From contig JABAKD010000009.1 in NCBI GenBank assembly GCA_012845835.1, positions 10,779,785 to 10,843,784 on the forward strand: 64,000 bases of DNA. The letters run 5' to 3'. The notes under the pieces are model-generated. The model made no database searches. It saw nothing but the letters and a program-made list of their open reading frames with translations, and was not told the DNA's origin. Origin of the DNA: Undaria pinnatifida. Lineage: Eukaryota > Sar > Phaeophyceae > Laminariales > Alariaceae. The translations under genes and the position numbers were made by a program. This document shows positions 1 to 10,140 of the stretch, piece by piece (the stretch's first letter is position 1; each line of letters starts with the position of its first letter).

Positions 1-500
1 TTTTATTAGCTCCGATTCGCAGTCCCATTTGCTCGGCCGCTCACTGCTTGTACTGGTGAGGGTACCTTACCGCATTTCCGAGAAAATGGTTGACATACAT
101 GTAGGGTGAAGCCCCCTTCTTTTTTTATAGAAAAAGTGGTGAGCTCTCCTGGTACTGGTACTGCTCACTACGGTGGTTGCTGCTGTGCGTACCATTGTAC
201 GCGTATTGCGGTAAGATGTGGACGTGAGGTTTTCCAGATTCTAGCGGAATACGAAGAAAGCCATTGTTAATACTCGTACTTATACGTAAAGCTCGAAAAA
301 CTCTCATGAACGAAGCAAACTACAAATAGTATGGAAATGAGAAACATGTCAATACCTCGACGCACGTACGAAATACAGATACCTGGTAACCAGGTACCTG
401 GTATTTAACAGTACGAACACCGACGAGCAGAGAGCAGGGGAGAACGATACACAGCCATGATCACCACACCACAACCACAACCACCACACACACAACTCAC
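1..500 (-). other. intron and unresolved downstream part of the plastid-protein gene
   Basis: This stretch lies downstream of the GTGAGT splice donor of the minus-strand plastid-targeted gene, so it should hold its first intron and perhaps later exons. I see no second exon I can defend. Two TACCTGGTA motifs sit at 380-388 and 395-403, joined by an AACCAGGTA in the opposite sense. The gene probably continues past the window edge. Confidence 0.4.
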
Positions 501-884
501 CATTTGCTCCTCCATAAAAGCCTCTCTGCTCTCCTCCTCCCGCGACGACACCTGCTGTTGCTCCTGCTGTTGTTCCTTGGTGTCAGGAGCCACGGCCTCC
601 TCCGTCCTTCGCCTGTTCAGCTCGCGCTGGAGATCGGCGAACGAAAACCCGTCATCACTGCTGTCACCATCACCACTTTCCCCCGCACCTGCCCGTACAG
701 CAGCAGAAGAAGAAGGCGCCCACCTATCAGGAGGCAACCATGAGGAGCAGGAGAATGGCGACGATGCGTGTCGACGGGCCTCCGAACCTCCGAAGAGCAG
801 AGGCGCTGTGAAGGCGCTGGCGGGAGAGAAGAACGGTGCCACGAGCAGAAACAGGAGCGAGGCGCCTGTGGAAGGCGCTTTCAT
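501..884 (-). CDS. plastid-targeted protein, first exon (partial)
   Basis: First exon of a nuclear gene for a plastid protein of unknown function. It starts at the ATG at 884 (MKAPSTGAS) and runs 128 codons to a GTGAGT splice donor at 500-495. Residues 1-25 form a hydrophobic signal peptide that ends in SPASAFTAP. The ASAF motif, with Phe at +1, is the bipartite targeting signal used to cross the periplastid membranes in algae with red secondary plastids. A Ser/Arg-rich transit-peptide-like stretch follows, then an acidic Ser/Asp segment, the helix-like FSFADLQRELNRRR, and a Gln/Glu-rich tail (residues 100-128). The mature domain must be in later exons, so the function cannot be named. Reading past the donor gives a Cys-rich nonsense tail, which supports a real splice site there. 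Confidence 0.72.
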
Positions 885-1992
885 GTTCAACTGCGACTGC
901 TGCCGTTGTTGCTATTGCTGATTCTGTTGCTCAGCCACCTGCGGCGGCGGGGGTGCCTGGACTGCGCAGGGCAGAGCAGCAGGTAGAGCGTGCGTCTGCC
1001 TGAGCCTCTTCCTCGGGGTTATGCTGTGTAAGCAACTGCGGCTGTAGAGCTGCTGCTACTGATCGAGAGAGTCTGAATCGAGATGTTTCATGTAGACACA
1101 AATGGGAGTTCACATGAACAATTCAAGTATTTGGCTACAGGGGAACAGGGGACGAGAATACTCAGAGTGTATGAGCAGCCGGGTACCACGGGGAATAGGG
1201 GACGAGAATACCAGAGTGTATGGTGCGTGGCGCAGCCCGTACAACGTCTATTGGCACCCGGTGTACTTGGCACCTTCATTCTACACTGCTTCCGCGAAGC
1301 CAGAACCGCATGGAGAAGCCCCCCCCAAGGTCGGTGGGGGGGATCGCAGGAGGGAAATTGTTTTTGGTTATAAACATAAAAAAAGGTAAAAAAGCAACTG
1401 ATCGACACATGACGCGTATGAAAATGCGTGGAAGTGTGGTGATAGCTTTATTTTTCCCCATCCGCCGGAGGATTAAAAAAAAAAAAAAAAATGAAATAAA
1501 AAGGTATAATATCCGATCGAGGGCGCACAAGGAAGGTTATCCGGCACACCACGCCCCCCCCCCCTCCCCCGCCCCCTCCGAGGCCCCAAAAAATATCGTT
1601 TTCAACATGTTTTTTTTTTTCAACTTGTTTCTTTGCTTAGTGGTTCGTTTCTTGGCTGTGCCCATGTGGATGGTTTACTGCACACTCTCGCGTTAACAAA
1701 GAGGCTTGGCAAACAAGCCAACATTGCCAGAGCAAGGGATGTCAAACTGTACTTTTTTAGGTGGTTTAGGTATGTAAATCCTTGCGTCAATGCAAGGTGG
1801 TCAATGTAGTCAGAAATAATCAATGGTGGGCAAGCGCCGCGCTTGGGCACGAAACCCTGTAAGCCTTCGTGCCCTTGATGTCCAAACACGGCGCGCACGT
1901 GCCTCCTGGTTGTTCCACCGTTCTCGCACAGCCTGGGCTCAAGATGCCGCGGGAGGCAGTTGGCACCGCGTGGAGATACACGCGATTCAGGT
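885..1992. other. intergenic region with short repeats and homopolymers
   Basis: There is no gene I can support here. The 885-1080 stretch is upstream of the plastid-protein gene and rich in CTG/CAG words. At 1140-1173 and 1190-1222 lie two copies of a 33-bp repeat containing GGGGACGAGAATAC. Homopolymer runs follow: A at about 1474-1490, C at about 1553-1564 and T at about 1610-1620. Minus-strand frames at 1620-2095 look partly protein-like, but I recognise no domain. Confidence 0.4.
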
Positions 1993-2508
1993 TTATCCAA
2001 GCCTCCCACGACACCCCCTGGTTGTCAATACCATGGAGAGTGATGGGTAGTGTTGGAGAACAGGCTCCCGGACAGCCGGACGTAATCCCGCGCAATAGAT
2101 GGGAGCGTGGACAAGCGTTCTTTCGGCGTGACCACTCCTGTCTGCAGCGTCGGAGAAAACACCATCCATATAAATGCCCGCGCCCTCACAATCCTCAAGC
2201 CCGTTCACAACTCCCGTCGCAACCACGTCAGCGAAACTGCCCGCGCCCGCACCACCCTCACCCTTACTCACAACTCCCGTCGCCACCACGTCAGCGTCAC
2301 CGCTTGCGCCCCCGCCGCTACTACTGTCCATCAACACCGGCGACTCCTTCGCGCCGTCCGTGGCGCTCTTCAATTTGAAAAAATCCAGCAATGTGCGCCC
2401 GCTCCCCACCGCCGCCGCGGCACCAGCACCCCTGTCGACACACGTTGGTCGACATGCAACTTGCGACATGAGCAATAGCAATTGATCGGCCGTGGAAAGA
2501 AAATACAA
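1993..2508 (-). CDS. candidate exon with in-frame 21-residue repeats and a PIP-box-like motif
   Basis: Open minus-strand frame of about 171 codons, probably an internal or terminal exon rather than a whole gene. It contains GRTLLDFFKLK, which resembles a PCNA-interacting (PIP) box, QxxLxxFF, except that the leading Gln is replaced. A Gly/Ser/Asp-rich region follows, with two tandem copies of a 21-residue unit around ADVVATGVV. The DNA repeat has a 63-bp period, a multiple of three, as expected of coding sequence. It lies about 440 bp downstream, on the same strand, of the zinc-ribbon exons at 2948-3650, so it may belong to that gene, but I could not find an acceptor in matching phase. The function is unknown and the PIP reading is inference. 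Confidence 0.3.
   Translation of the reverse strand: MYFLSTADQLLLLMSQVACRPTCVDRGAGAAAAVGSGRTLLDFFKLKSATDGAKESPVLMDSSSGGGASGDADVVATGVVSKGEGGAGAGSFADVVATGVVNGLEDCEGAGIYMDGVFSDAADRSGHAERTLVHAPIYCAGLRPAVREPVLQHYPSLSMVLTTRGCRGRLG
2205..2330. repeat. 63-bp tandem duplication
   Basis: Two adjacent copies start at 2205 and 2268 with TCACAACTCCCGTCGC; the period is 63 bp. They lie inside the minus-strand candidate exon and keep its frame. Confidence 0.8.
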
Positions 2509-2555
2509 ATTTGATCCTGCTTTTCACATACACACATCGACAAGGCCTGCAGCCT

Positions 2556-2781
2556 CATACACTGCGCGACTAAAATACGTCCAGCGTGGCAGTTCCCAAA
2601 CTGCTGAACACGCGCGAACAACCTTCCGTAAAATTGTGAAGCAGTGTATTAACAACCAGGTATATTTCATACACTGCGCGACTAAAATACGTCCAGCGTG
2701 GCAGTTCCCAAACTGCTGAACACGCGAGAACGACCTCCCGTAAAAATTGTGAAGCGGTGTATGAACAACCAGGTATATTTC
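2556..2781. repeat. 112-bp tandem duplication
   Basis: Two copies start at 2556 and 2668 with CATACACTGCGCGACT. They differ at only a few bases and one or two small indels. Each ends near AACCAGGTATATTTC, a relative of the dispersed TACCWGGTA motif. Confidence 0.9.
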
Positions 2782-2822
2782 ACAAACACCATATCATAAA
2801 TAAAACATAGATCTAATGTACC

Positions 2823-2885
2823 ACGCAGCTTGCAAAGTTGAGTTTCGACCATTCAATCGGTCGTACTCACAGATGACGTTTTATG
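2823..2885 (+). repeat. dispersed 80-bp core, divergent copy
   Basis: It contains GCAGCTTGCAAAGTTGAG, then TTTCGAC and ACTCACAGATGACG. The same order of words occurs at 23247, 63722 and, in reverse, at 52010 and 61368. No coding content is seen. Confidence 0.5.
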
Positions 2886-2947
2886 TTTGTTTATCGAAAC
2901 TGCTTGTGCTAGCGAATGCAACAACTGCTATCCTCACAAGTCCTCAC

Positions 2948-3650
2948 TTGTGTTGAAGCGACTGTTCGTGAGTCTCCACGTCGGGTCAGGCTCAGTTGCT
3001 CTGTATTGCGTCCGAAATCGCGCTTGCACTTCTTGCACACCCAGTTGCCGCTGCTGGTCTTCGCGGCGATTTTTCCGATAGGCGAAGTGCTCTGCTCGCA
3101 TGCGAAAGGCGTGCAGGGACCAACAGGGACGCGGAACTGAGTTAGTTCGCAGTTCGTGCGCGTTTTTTTTATCGATTTTGATCATGCGGCGACGGCTTCT
3201 GATATTGCTGCTCTGCTGCTGCTGCTGCTGCTGCTGCTGATGCCAAGGCTAGGCTTCTGCTATTACTGCTGATGTTGTCAGTTTTGGGGGAGGAGGCAGC
3301 ACGACACACACTGCTCGATGGTGATCACTTTTATATATAGACTCTATGATAAACCAGAGTTTTGTCTTTCCAGTGCTTGCCGCTGCTGCTGCTGCTGCTG
3401 TGAGGTACACAATACCCTCCAATATCATACTACAACCCTCGTGCCTCTCCACTCACTCTCTGTGCTGTGCCGAACACTCATGCTCAATGGCCTGGCCCTC
3501 CTCCATTCCTGAACCGTCACCGAAGTTGGCTCCGCAGCAGCAGGTGAAGTCCTCGCCATCGGCTAGCTTTCCACAGACGCTTTGTAGCCAAGCTGTCTTG
3601 TCGAAGGAGGGTTGTAGCAGGGGTCCCTTCACCGTGGAGGCTGTGCTCAT
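2948..3650 (-). CDS. zinc-ribbon protein, 5' exons (model from splice signals)
   Basis: Unrecognised host gene. Exon 1 runs from the ATG at 3650 to 3457 (64 codons plus two bases, then GTGAGT) and has a Cys-rich FTCCCGANFGDG segment. A short exon 2 (3397-3355) after a CAG acceptor fits the phase and gives a poly-Ser run and GKHWKDKTL; its GTTTAT donor is weak. Exon 3 (3091-2948, 48 codons) begins after GCGAGCAG, encodes NWVCKKCKRDFG, a CxxC half-zinc-ribbon, and ends at a GTGAGG donor. Exons 2 and 3 join in phase 0. Overlapping frames on both strands are lower in quality. A TATA-like box lies about 125 bp upstream of the ATG. The CAG microsatellites fall in the exon 2 acceptor and in intron 2. 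The candidate exon at 1993-2508 may be the continuation. The protein may be nuclear, but no function can be assigned. Confidence 0.45.
3212..3402. repeat. paired CTG microsatellites
   Basis: Two (CTG)n runs on the plus strand, at about 3212-3239 (nine or so units) and 3382-3401 (six units), about 150 bp apart. On the minus strand they are (CAG)n inside the zinc-ribbon gene, the second one forming a predicted 3' splice site. Confidence 0.85.
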
Positions 3651-3759
3651 TGTGGCCACTCTCTATTGCTCTCTCCCTTTTTCTCCGTTGCTCTGCGCTG
3701 TGCGTAGCTGGTACGAAGGCTGCTGCTGCGCGACCAGGGGGCTGCGTGTCTGCTCTATA

Positions 3760-3790
3760 GTACCGCCCCTGCCCCTTTATTATATAGGAT
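3760..3790 (-). promoter_or_regulatory. TATA-like promoter of the zinc-ribbon gene
   Basis: On the minus strand TATATAATAAAGGGG (3786-3772) is followed directly by a GC-box-like GGGGCAGGGGCGG. It lies about 125 bp upstream of the ATG at 3650, with no other gene between. Confidence 0.45.
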
Positions 3791-4629
3791 TTAGAATGGG
3801 GGTTGTTTGCATAGGAAATGATGTGGCGTAATGGGGGGGGGATGGGGTCTTCGTACCCTCCCCCCCCCTCTGGATGGGCGAAAAAAAAGTTTTGGTGCGT
3901 AGGTGTCGAGATTTTTTTTTTTGTGCACCCTTGATCCGATAGTTGCCTCTAGACATTTTACGGTATTTATACGAAGCCCGTCACAAGAAGCATCTTATAC
4001 CGGCTGCGCTCTTTGGCCAAATCATCCCTGTGCCGAGCTATGACCACAAACGCCAGGGAAAACTGGCTTCGACACTCTCAAGGGGTTTTTCACCGTCATA
4101 TATACACATGTTCGTTTATAGCGCGGGGTTCGACGTTCAATGGCGGCGTGCTGTAGCGGTACTCCGAGAGGGGGATGCGTGGTTGGTCGGTGTTGGGAAG
4201 CGTGATCCTCATTGGTTCCAGAGTCTTTATTGGTCTCTCCTCATGGCTCGCTGGATAGACTCAAAAAGCTCATATGCATTATTTCCCTGCATTGAATACT
4301 AAAAGACAGACATAACAGGGCTGCAGGGTAGCGCAGGGTAGAGCAGGGTAAAACAGGGTAGAGAAGGTAGTGCAAGGTAGTAAGACGTGGGGCGTCATGC
4401 TTGTCCCATCATCGTCACCTACATTACCGCCCATCTACGATGGCCTTGACGTGAGTGTGACATCTAATGTAACGTTGTTTCACCTCAACCATGACATGGT
4501 TTCACGTCGAATCTATAAACCATCCTTCTACGGAAGGCACTCCATTACATCAGGCCACCCCGAATAGTCGTAGCTGCAGATCACCTGGCAATCAAAGGAT
4601 GTCAACAAAACATCCAGAATTGGAAAGGG
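3791..4629. other. intergenic, with G/C-run hairpin and 10-bp repeat
   Basis: No gene is seen. At 3833-3870 a G9 run and a C-rich run flank a short loop, giving a strong potential hairpin. At 4323-4381 a 10-bp unit around CAGGGTAG repeats five to six times. It is not a canonical telomere repeat. Confidence 0.55.
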
Positions 4630-7600
4630 GATCGAAGATGCGGCTATTCGAAACAAACGAAAATGAGGCTATAGATTCCCCCACACCTCCTGATTATGAG
4701 GCTTAAATACCTCATTGCAAGATATACAACCCTATGATGGAGCTCACAACCGTGAGAGCTCGGGGAAGGGTATGTACCTAGGGTATACCAGTAACAGTCG
4801 GCCAACGAAAACACGAAGGGTAAAGCCGCTGAGCGCTGGAATACAAAGGGAGCCAAAGAGGAAGGTAAAGGCGCGGAAACAATGTCAGAAGAGAAAAAGG
4901 AAATACGTGTCACGCTGTGAAGGCCAGACACATTTACGGCCTGGAGCGTAGTGCCGAAGGGGCGGGCGGTTGGGCCATTGCCGAAAGACAAGGGAGAAAG
5001 CAAGGGACACTGCCTACCTAAATTAGCGTCAGAGTCCGCAACATTGGACATGGAAAGCTGACGTGGGGCCATCGGTTGGACGGTGAAAGAGAAACAATCA
5101 AGACGCGAAGAAGTACGCAAGCGTCGGGCCACTGGCCGAAATGCAGAAGAGCAAGAGCCTAAACGAGAAAAAACAAAGAACAGTGCCTAGAACAATGTCA
5201 GGGTCCGCGAGGTTGGACCTGGAAGGCTGACGTGGGACCATTGGTCGAAAGGCAAAGCTATAAAGAACCAGTACGCTGGGGTGTAACGGAAGCACAAGGG
5301 CCGTAGTGTGGGACGTAGGAGGCTAGCATAAGGCCCTTGGTCGAACTGTAGAACGGGAAACCGAGGCTACCAAAACAAATCGCGAAAACGCAGAGAAGAA
5401 CAACACCTAAACAATGACACAGACAACACCAAAATGGTGGTACTAGAAGCGTGTGTGATACGCCGGAAATCTGAACCGGGGGGCAACAGTGGAGTACTCT
5501 CAGAAGCTATCTGGGTACACGACCAGGAAAACGGGAAGAGATAAGTGGTGAGGTCACCTAGCCAAAGCAATACGCAAACAAGGACGAAACAGAAACGTAG
5601 ACACAGAAAGACGGAAGGTACTATCGGAAGCCGGAAAGAGAGTCCACATATGACACCTTAAGAGGCTAGCAAATAACGGGAACAATGCCAGCAAACGTAG
5701 CGAGGCTATTCAACCATAACAAAGCAAGCCAAAAATGGGGTCAACAAGAAGATACTCGTTCAGCTCGAAGCAGCGCTGGAAGTGTCTAGCTGCAGAAAGA
5801 ATGCAGGGAACAGAGAAGACAATATGAAGAAAGCCGCAGCTAGATACTATACGTCGGGAACACGGGGTCGCTAACGTGAAGCAACCCTAAAAAGGTAACC
5901 GAGAAAAATGCACGGAAAAACAGAAAGTAGGCAAATCGTGTCATAGCAACGTACTGCAGCCTGACGAAAAAAAGGAGGGTCCATAGCAAGGGACCTTGAA
6001 AGGCTATTTTCAGAAAACAAGAAACACTAGGTACTAAGCGAAGGCATTCCTCCAAAAGCGATTTCGCCGAAAACATAGCAAGAAAGGGGGTCGACAGGAA
6101 ACGACCTACATGGGCTGCGAAGCCAAACTGGAGTCAAAACGTGGGACCGATGCGATAGGTACGCCAACAAGGCAAGAAAAAAACGGGGGCCAAGAGGGGA
6201 CGGCCTGTGGACTGCACAGTCAGGACGGGCTGTAAAGCCATGACTAAGGCCGGTGTAGTTGAACCCCATGGGCGGGTATGCCGAAAAGAAACAAAAAAAG
6301 GTGGTGGAGATAAACAAGACCTGTTAGCTTCAAAGCCAGGACGGGGGTCAGTGTCGTTGGACTGTAGGGACATGGGTGGCGAGAAAAAAAAAGTAAGAAA
6401 GAGTGGACCAGGGGAATGGATCCGCTGACTACAAAGCTAGAAAGGAACCCGACAGCAAGGAGCTCTACGGAGCAGGTACAACCAAACAAGAAGGTAGAGG
6501 CCAAAGAGAACCGACAGATGGGCTGGAGAGTCGGCACGGGACCGCTAACGTGGAACCTAAGGGGTCGACAATATGGGACCATAGACAGCAGCAATAGCTG
6601 GAATGCCGTAATACTAAGTGGCTGGGGCTAAAGTGCAACGACGTCAGTCGTGGGAAGAAGTTCACCAAGAAGCAAGAAAGGTCCAACAACAAAAGGGAAC
6701 TATGCCAAGGGGCAAGGAAAGTCCAACAACAACAAGAAAGGAGGTGATGCCGCGCGAAACACGAAGAGAAATAGCGCGGGAAGCATCTATGTTGTCGCCA
6801 ATCACATAAGGCGAGGTGAAATCGAGACGATGGAAAAACACGACATGGTTCGGAAGCGTCATGGTTCGTTGGTATACACGAAACGTGGGCAGGCTGCATC
6901 GGCGGTAGAAGGCGGAAGCAAAAGCACAATGGTGAACACTCGTCGTACTGTAAAAAAGTAGAACAACTTGGGCACAAGTTCAAGATCGAGGCGACCATGA
7001 AGATCACCGCAAAACGAACAAATGCCATGCTTTGAATGCGCCAAAGAAGACAAAAGACATACGACTACTACGTTAAAACGTTGTTGGACCCTCAACGATA
7101 CTCAGACTGTAAGGGAGGACTCTGGGGGGCCACGACGTGATAACACTGACTATACTGGTACCTACCAGGTAGAATTGTACTGAGGCAGTAGGGTCCAAAG
7201 CTAATACGCGCACTAGGCGTTCACGAACGGATTTTTCCCAAACGATAGGGGAAAAGGCTACTACGGTGGGTCGTCTGCTGCGCACAGCTATAACCACTAA
7301 GGAGCAAGCGAGTCCAGAAATAACAAGAAAAAACAAATAATGCCCGCGTTGCATGGACGCGAAAGTGGAAGGTATAGGTTCCGAAAGTGCACGAACGCCA
7401 GAGTCGGGAGGAAATACGTTCCGAAAATGTACACACTGCAGAGGGGAGAGGGTGTACGTTCCCATCGGGCACATAGTGCAGGGGAAAGGAAAATCAAGAT
7501 AGAAAAACAAGCTAACACGATATTTGCTTTCAACTCATACCGCAACAGCGGTAAAACGGGGTATTAACACAGCGGAGGACCCAGAAATTCTGCGAAAGAG

Positions 7601-8033
7601 CACGCGCATGGTGCAGACGATATCTTGGCTGAGAAGGAATCAGACGAAACTGTTATGATGTCGCGGGCGGATACCATAAGCCGGACAAAGGGAGGGGGCA
7701 AATCACGTACAACTCTAAAAATGCTAGCGGGGCGCATGCACAGCGTGCAAGCGAAGTTCAGGCTAATAAGGATCAAGCGAAACTACCATGGTTTCGGGGG
7801 TTGATACTATAAAGAAGCCTAGAGGGGGGGGGATCGTGAACAAACGACGGACCCGATAATACTAGCAAATGGTTGATGTCGTGAAACTCTGAAAAGGTGG
7901 CCTACTATAGAGTCATTCCTGTTGGAAGCTAAGCGACGAAAAATAGGCGGAAACACACGCGAAAGCACTTGGATGTCCAACCGAGAAGAGGGGACTCGTG
8001 CAGGGCGATACGACGCAAACAAGGTGAACGATA

Positions 8034-8330
8034 AGCACCTACGGCGTGCGTAGTGCAGAAAACAGAGGAAGGGCCAGAGCGCATATACCACAGTGGTAAG
8101 AGAACGAATACAACGCCTCAATAAGCACCTATGACGTACGTAGTACAAAGAGTTGAGGAAGGGCTAAGACATGTATGCCATAGCGGTGAGGAAAAAAAAT
8201 GTGACGTCGCAATAAGTACCAATGACGTACGTAGTGCAAAAAGCAGAAGAGCCAAGATGGGCATACCACAGCGGGTTTGGAGACATATACGACGCCCAAA
8301 TATGCACCTATTTCGTACGTAGTGCAGAAA
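8034..8330. repeat. four about 90-bp tandem units
   Basis: Units begin near 8034, 8124, 8212 and 8300, each with a form of GCACCTATGACGTACGTAGT. They diverge by roughly 10-20% by eye. Confidence 0.75.
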
Positions 8331-9474
8331 GCAAGGGAAAGGCCAACGAAAACAAATCCACAGCGATTTCGCGGGCCGCAAAAGGGTATGCTAAGCCGAC
8401 GGGAGGAAACGAAAACACGGCAGGTTTGAGGCCAAGTTACGAAAACGGGGTAGGTTAAACCGGCACAAACAGGAAGACGGAACCATCACAAATTTTCGGC
8501 CTGGTTACGAAAATGGAGCTAGCTAAATCAGTGGCCGGAAGGCCAGGGTAGCACACCGACGCAAGCACGCAAACATATGTGCTGGTCAGAAGTGGGACAG
8601 CCCGAAAACTCAAGGTAGCAAACCGACACAAGCACGCAAACATACGTGCTGGTCAAAAGTGGGACAAGCCGAAAAGTCAAGGCAAAGAAGAGGGACCTTA
8701 AAACTAACTGAACAACAAAATGAAACCCAAAAAAGAAAATCAAGAAGCCAATGCGCACAAAACAAATGCCATGAAAAAAACTCAAGAAGGAACTCAAGAA
8801 ATATGTTTAGGGGGAGGGGCAACAAGACAAAAGGGTAAGTGCGACTCAACGCGATAATACCTTGGCTGCAGATATCCCCGTCGCGTGGCGTTGTAGACAC
8901 ACCGATCCGTAGATTGTGTTCCGCGAAGATGTGCAGTAGACACGCCGTAGGTTGATCGTGGAACCGGATGGCGTAGGGTCTGAAGAAAAATCCGATGAAA
9001 CGCGGCTGGTGGTCGTACTAGGGTGTGCTGCAGCGCTCCGATCGCGAGACAGTGACGTCGTGGCGTTCGCGGAAGATGTGGTAGGAGCGCTGGAGACGGA
9101 TGATGGTCCAGTAAAACGCGTTGAAGAGCTCCGAGTACGAACCAGTGAGGGTGACGTATTCGCAGACGATACGGTAGGAGCTCTGTGACGGAAAAAGACG
9201 AGGCTGTAGTAGCTCAATATGGTTGGTTGAAGAAGGTGTCGGATAGCGTACGCGGCGGTGAAATGTGCGTGTTCCGCGGCGTACATGTAGACACAAGCGT
9301 TGACGCTGTAGTCCTTTAAAGTGGGCCTGTGGAGATGCCTGCGGTGCTCGTGGTGGTGGAGTTAGTTTTTTTTTTCTTTTTACGCGGCGAGGATGATGGC
9401 ATGGTTGCTGACATAGGCTGTAGAGAAGGCCCGAAGTAGCCGACGATGGCGGCGGTGACGCTGGGGGTGGTTGG

Positions 9475-9745
9475 TAGCGGGCTGAAGGAGCAGGCCTACC
9501 GGCGCGGTGGCTGCAGGAGTCGGCGAAGTATGACCCAGATGGTCGTCGCTGATGATGCGATGACGCCGGAGTTGGTGGTAATGGCCAGGAAGAGGGCGCG
9601 TTGCCGGTGGTAGCGGTTTGAAGCGGCAGGCCCATCGGCGCGGTGGCTGCAGAAGTCCATGATATATTTCCCAGATGGTCGGAGCAGATGGTGGCGACGA
9701 CGCCGGGGCCGGTGGTAGTGGCCAGAAAAAAGGTTTCCTTGTCGT
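9475..9745. repeat. 133-bp tandem duplication
   Basis: GTAGCGG starts at 9475 and 9608, each followed by GGCGCGGTGGCTGCAG and CCAGATGGTCG. The copies are clearly related but diverged. Confidence 0.75.
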
Positions 9746-9832
9746 TGGTAGTGGCTTAAAGGGGGAAAGCATCGAATGAAGTAGTCGCGGAAGACGGAGG
9801 TGGAGCTCAGGTGAAAGGTACAGCTCTGATGA

Positions 9833-10140
9833 AGGTGGAGCTCTGGTCGCGAAGCTCAGGTGACGACAGGTGACGACGAATCTCCATGCAAGAGGAGCTC
9901 TGGTCGCGAAGCGCAGGTGACGACGAAGCTCTGTCGAAGATGGAGCTCTGCAAAAGGTGGATCTATGATCGTGAAGCTCGGGTGACGACGAAGCTCTGGT
10001 GAAAGGTGGAACTCCGGTTAAGGTGGAGCTCTGGTCGCGAAGCTCAGGTGACGACAGGTGACGACAAAATCTCCGTGCAAAAGGAGCTCTGGTCGCGAAG
10101 CGCAGGTGACGACGAAGCTCTGGTCGCGGTGTTCGCGCGG
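9833..10140. repeat. array of GGAGCTCTGGTCGCGAAG units
   Basis: The unit GGAGCTCTGGTCGCGAAG followed by CTCAGGTGACGAC recurs four times or more, with a higher-order period near 190 bp (9834 and 10023). Frames in both directions stay open because of the repeat, not because of coding. Confidence 0.75.

Noticed and set aside
4323-4381. Telomere-like repeat
   Set aside because: The unit is an irregular 10-mer with CAGGGTAG, not TTTAGGG or TTAGGG, and only about six copies exist.
8952-9188. Acidic 78-codon plus-strand frame (MIVEPDGVGSEEKS)
   Set aside because: The composition looks protein-like, but it lies in the decayed tract, has an imperfect internal repeat and lacks any splice or promoter support.
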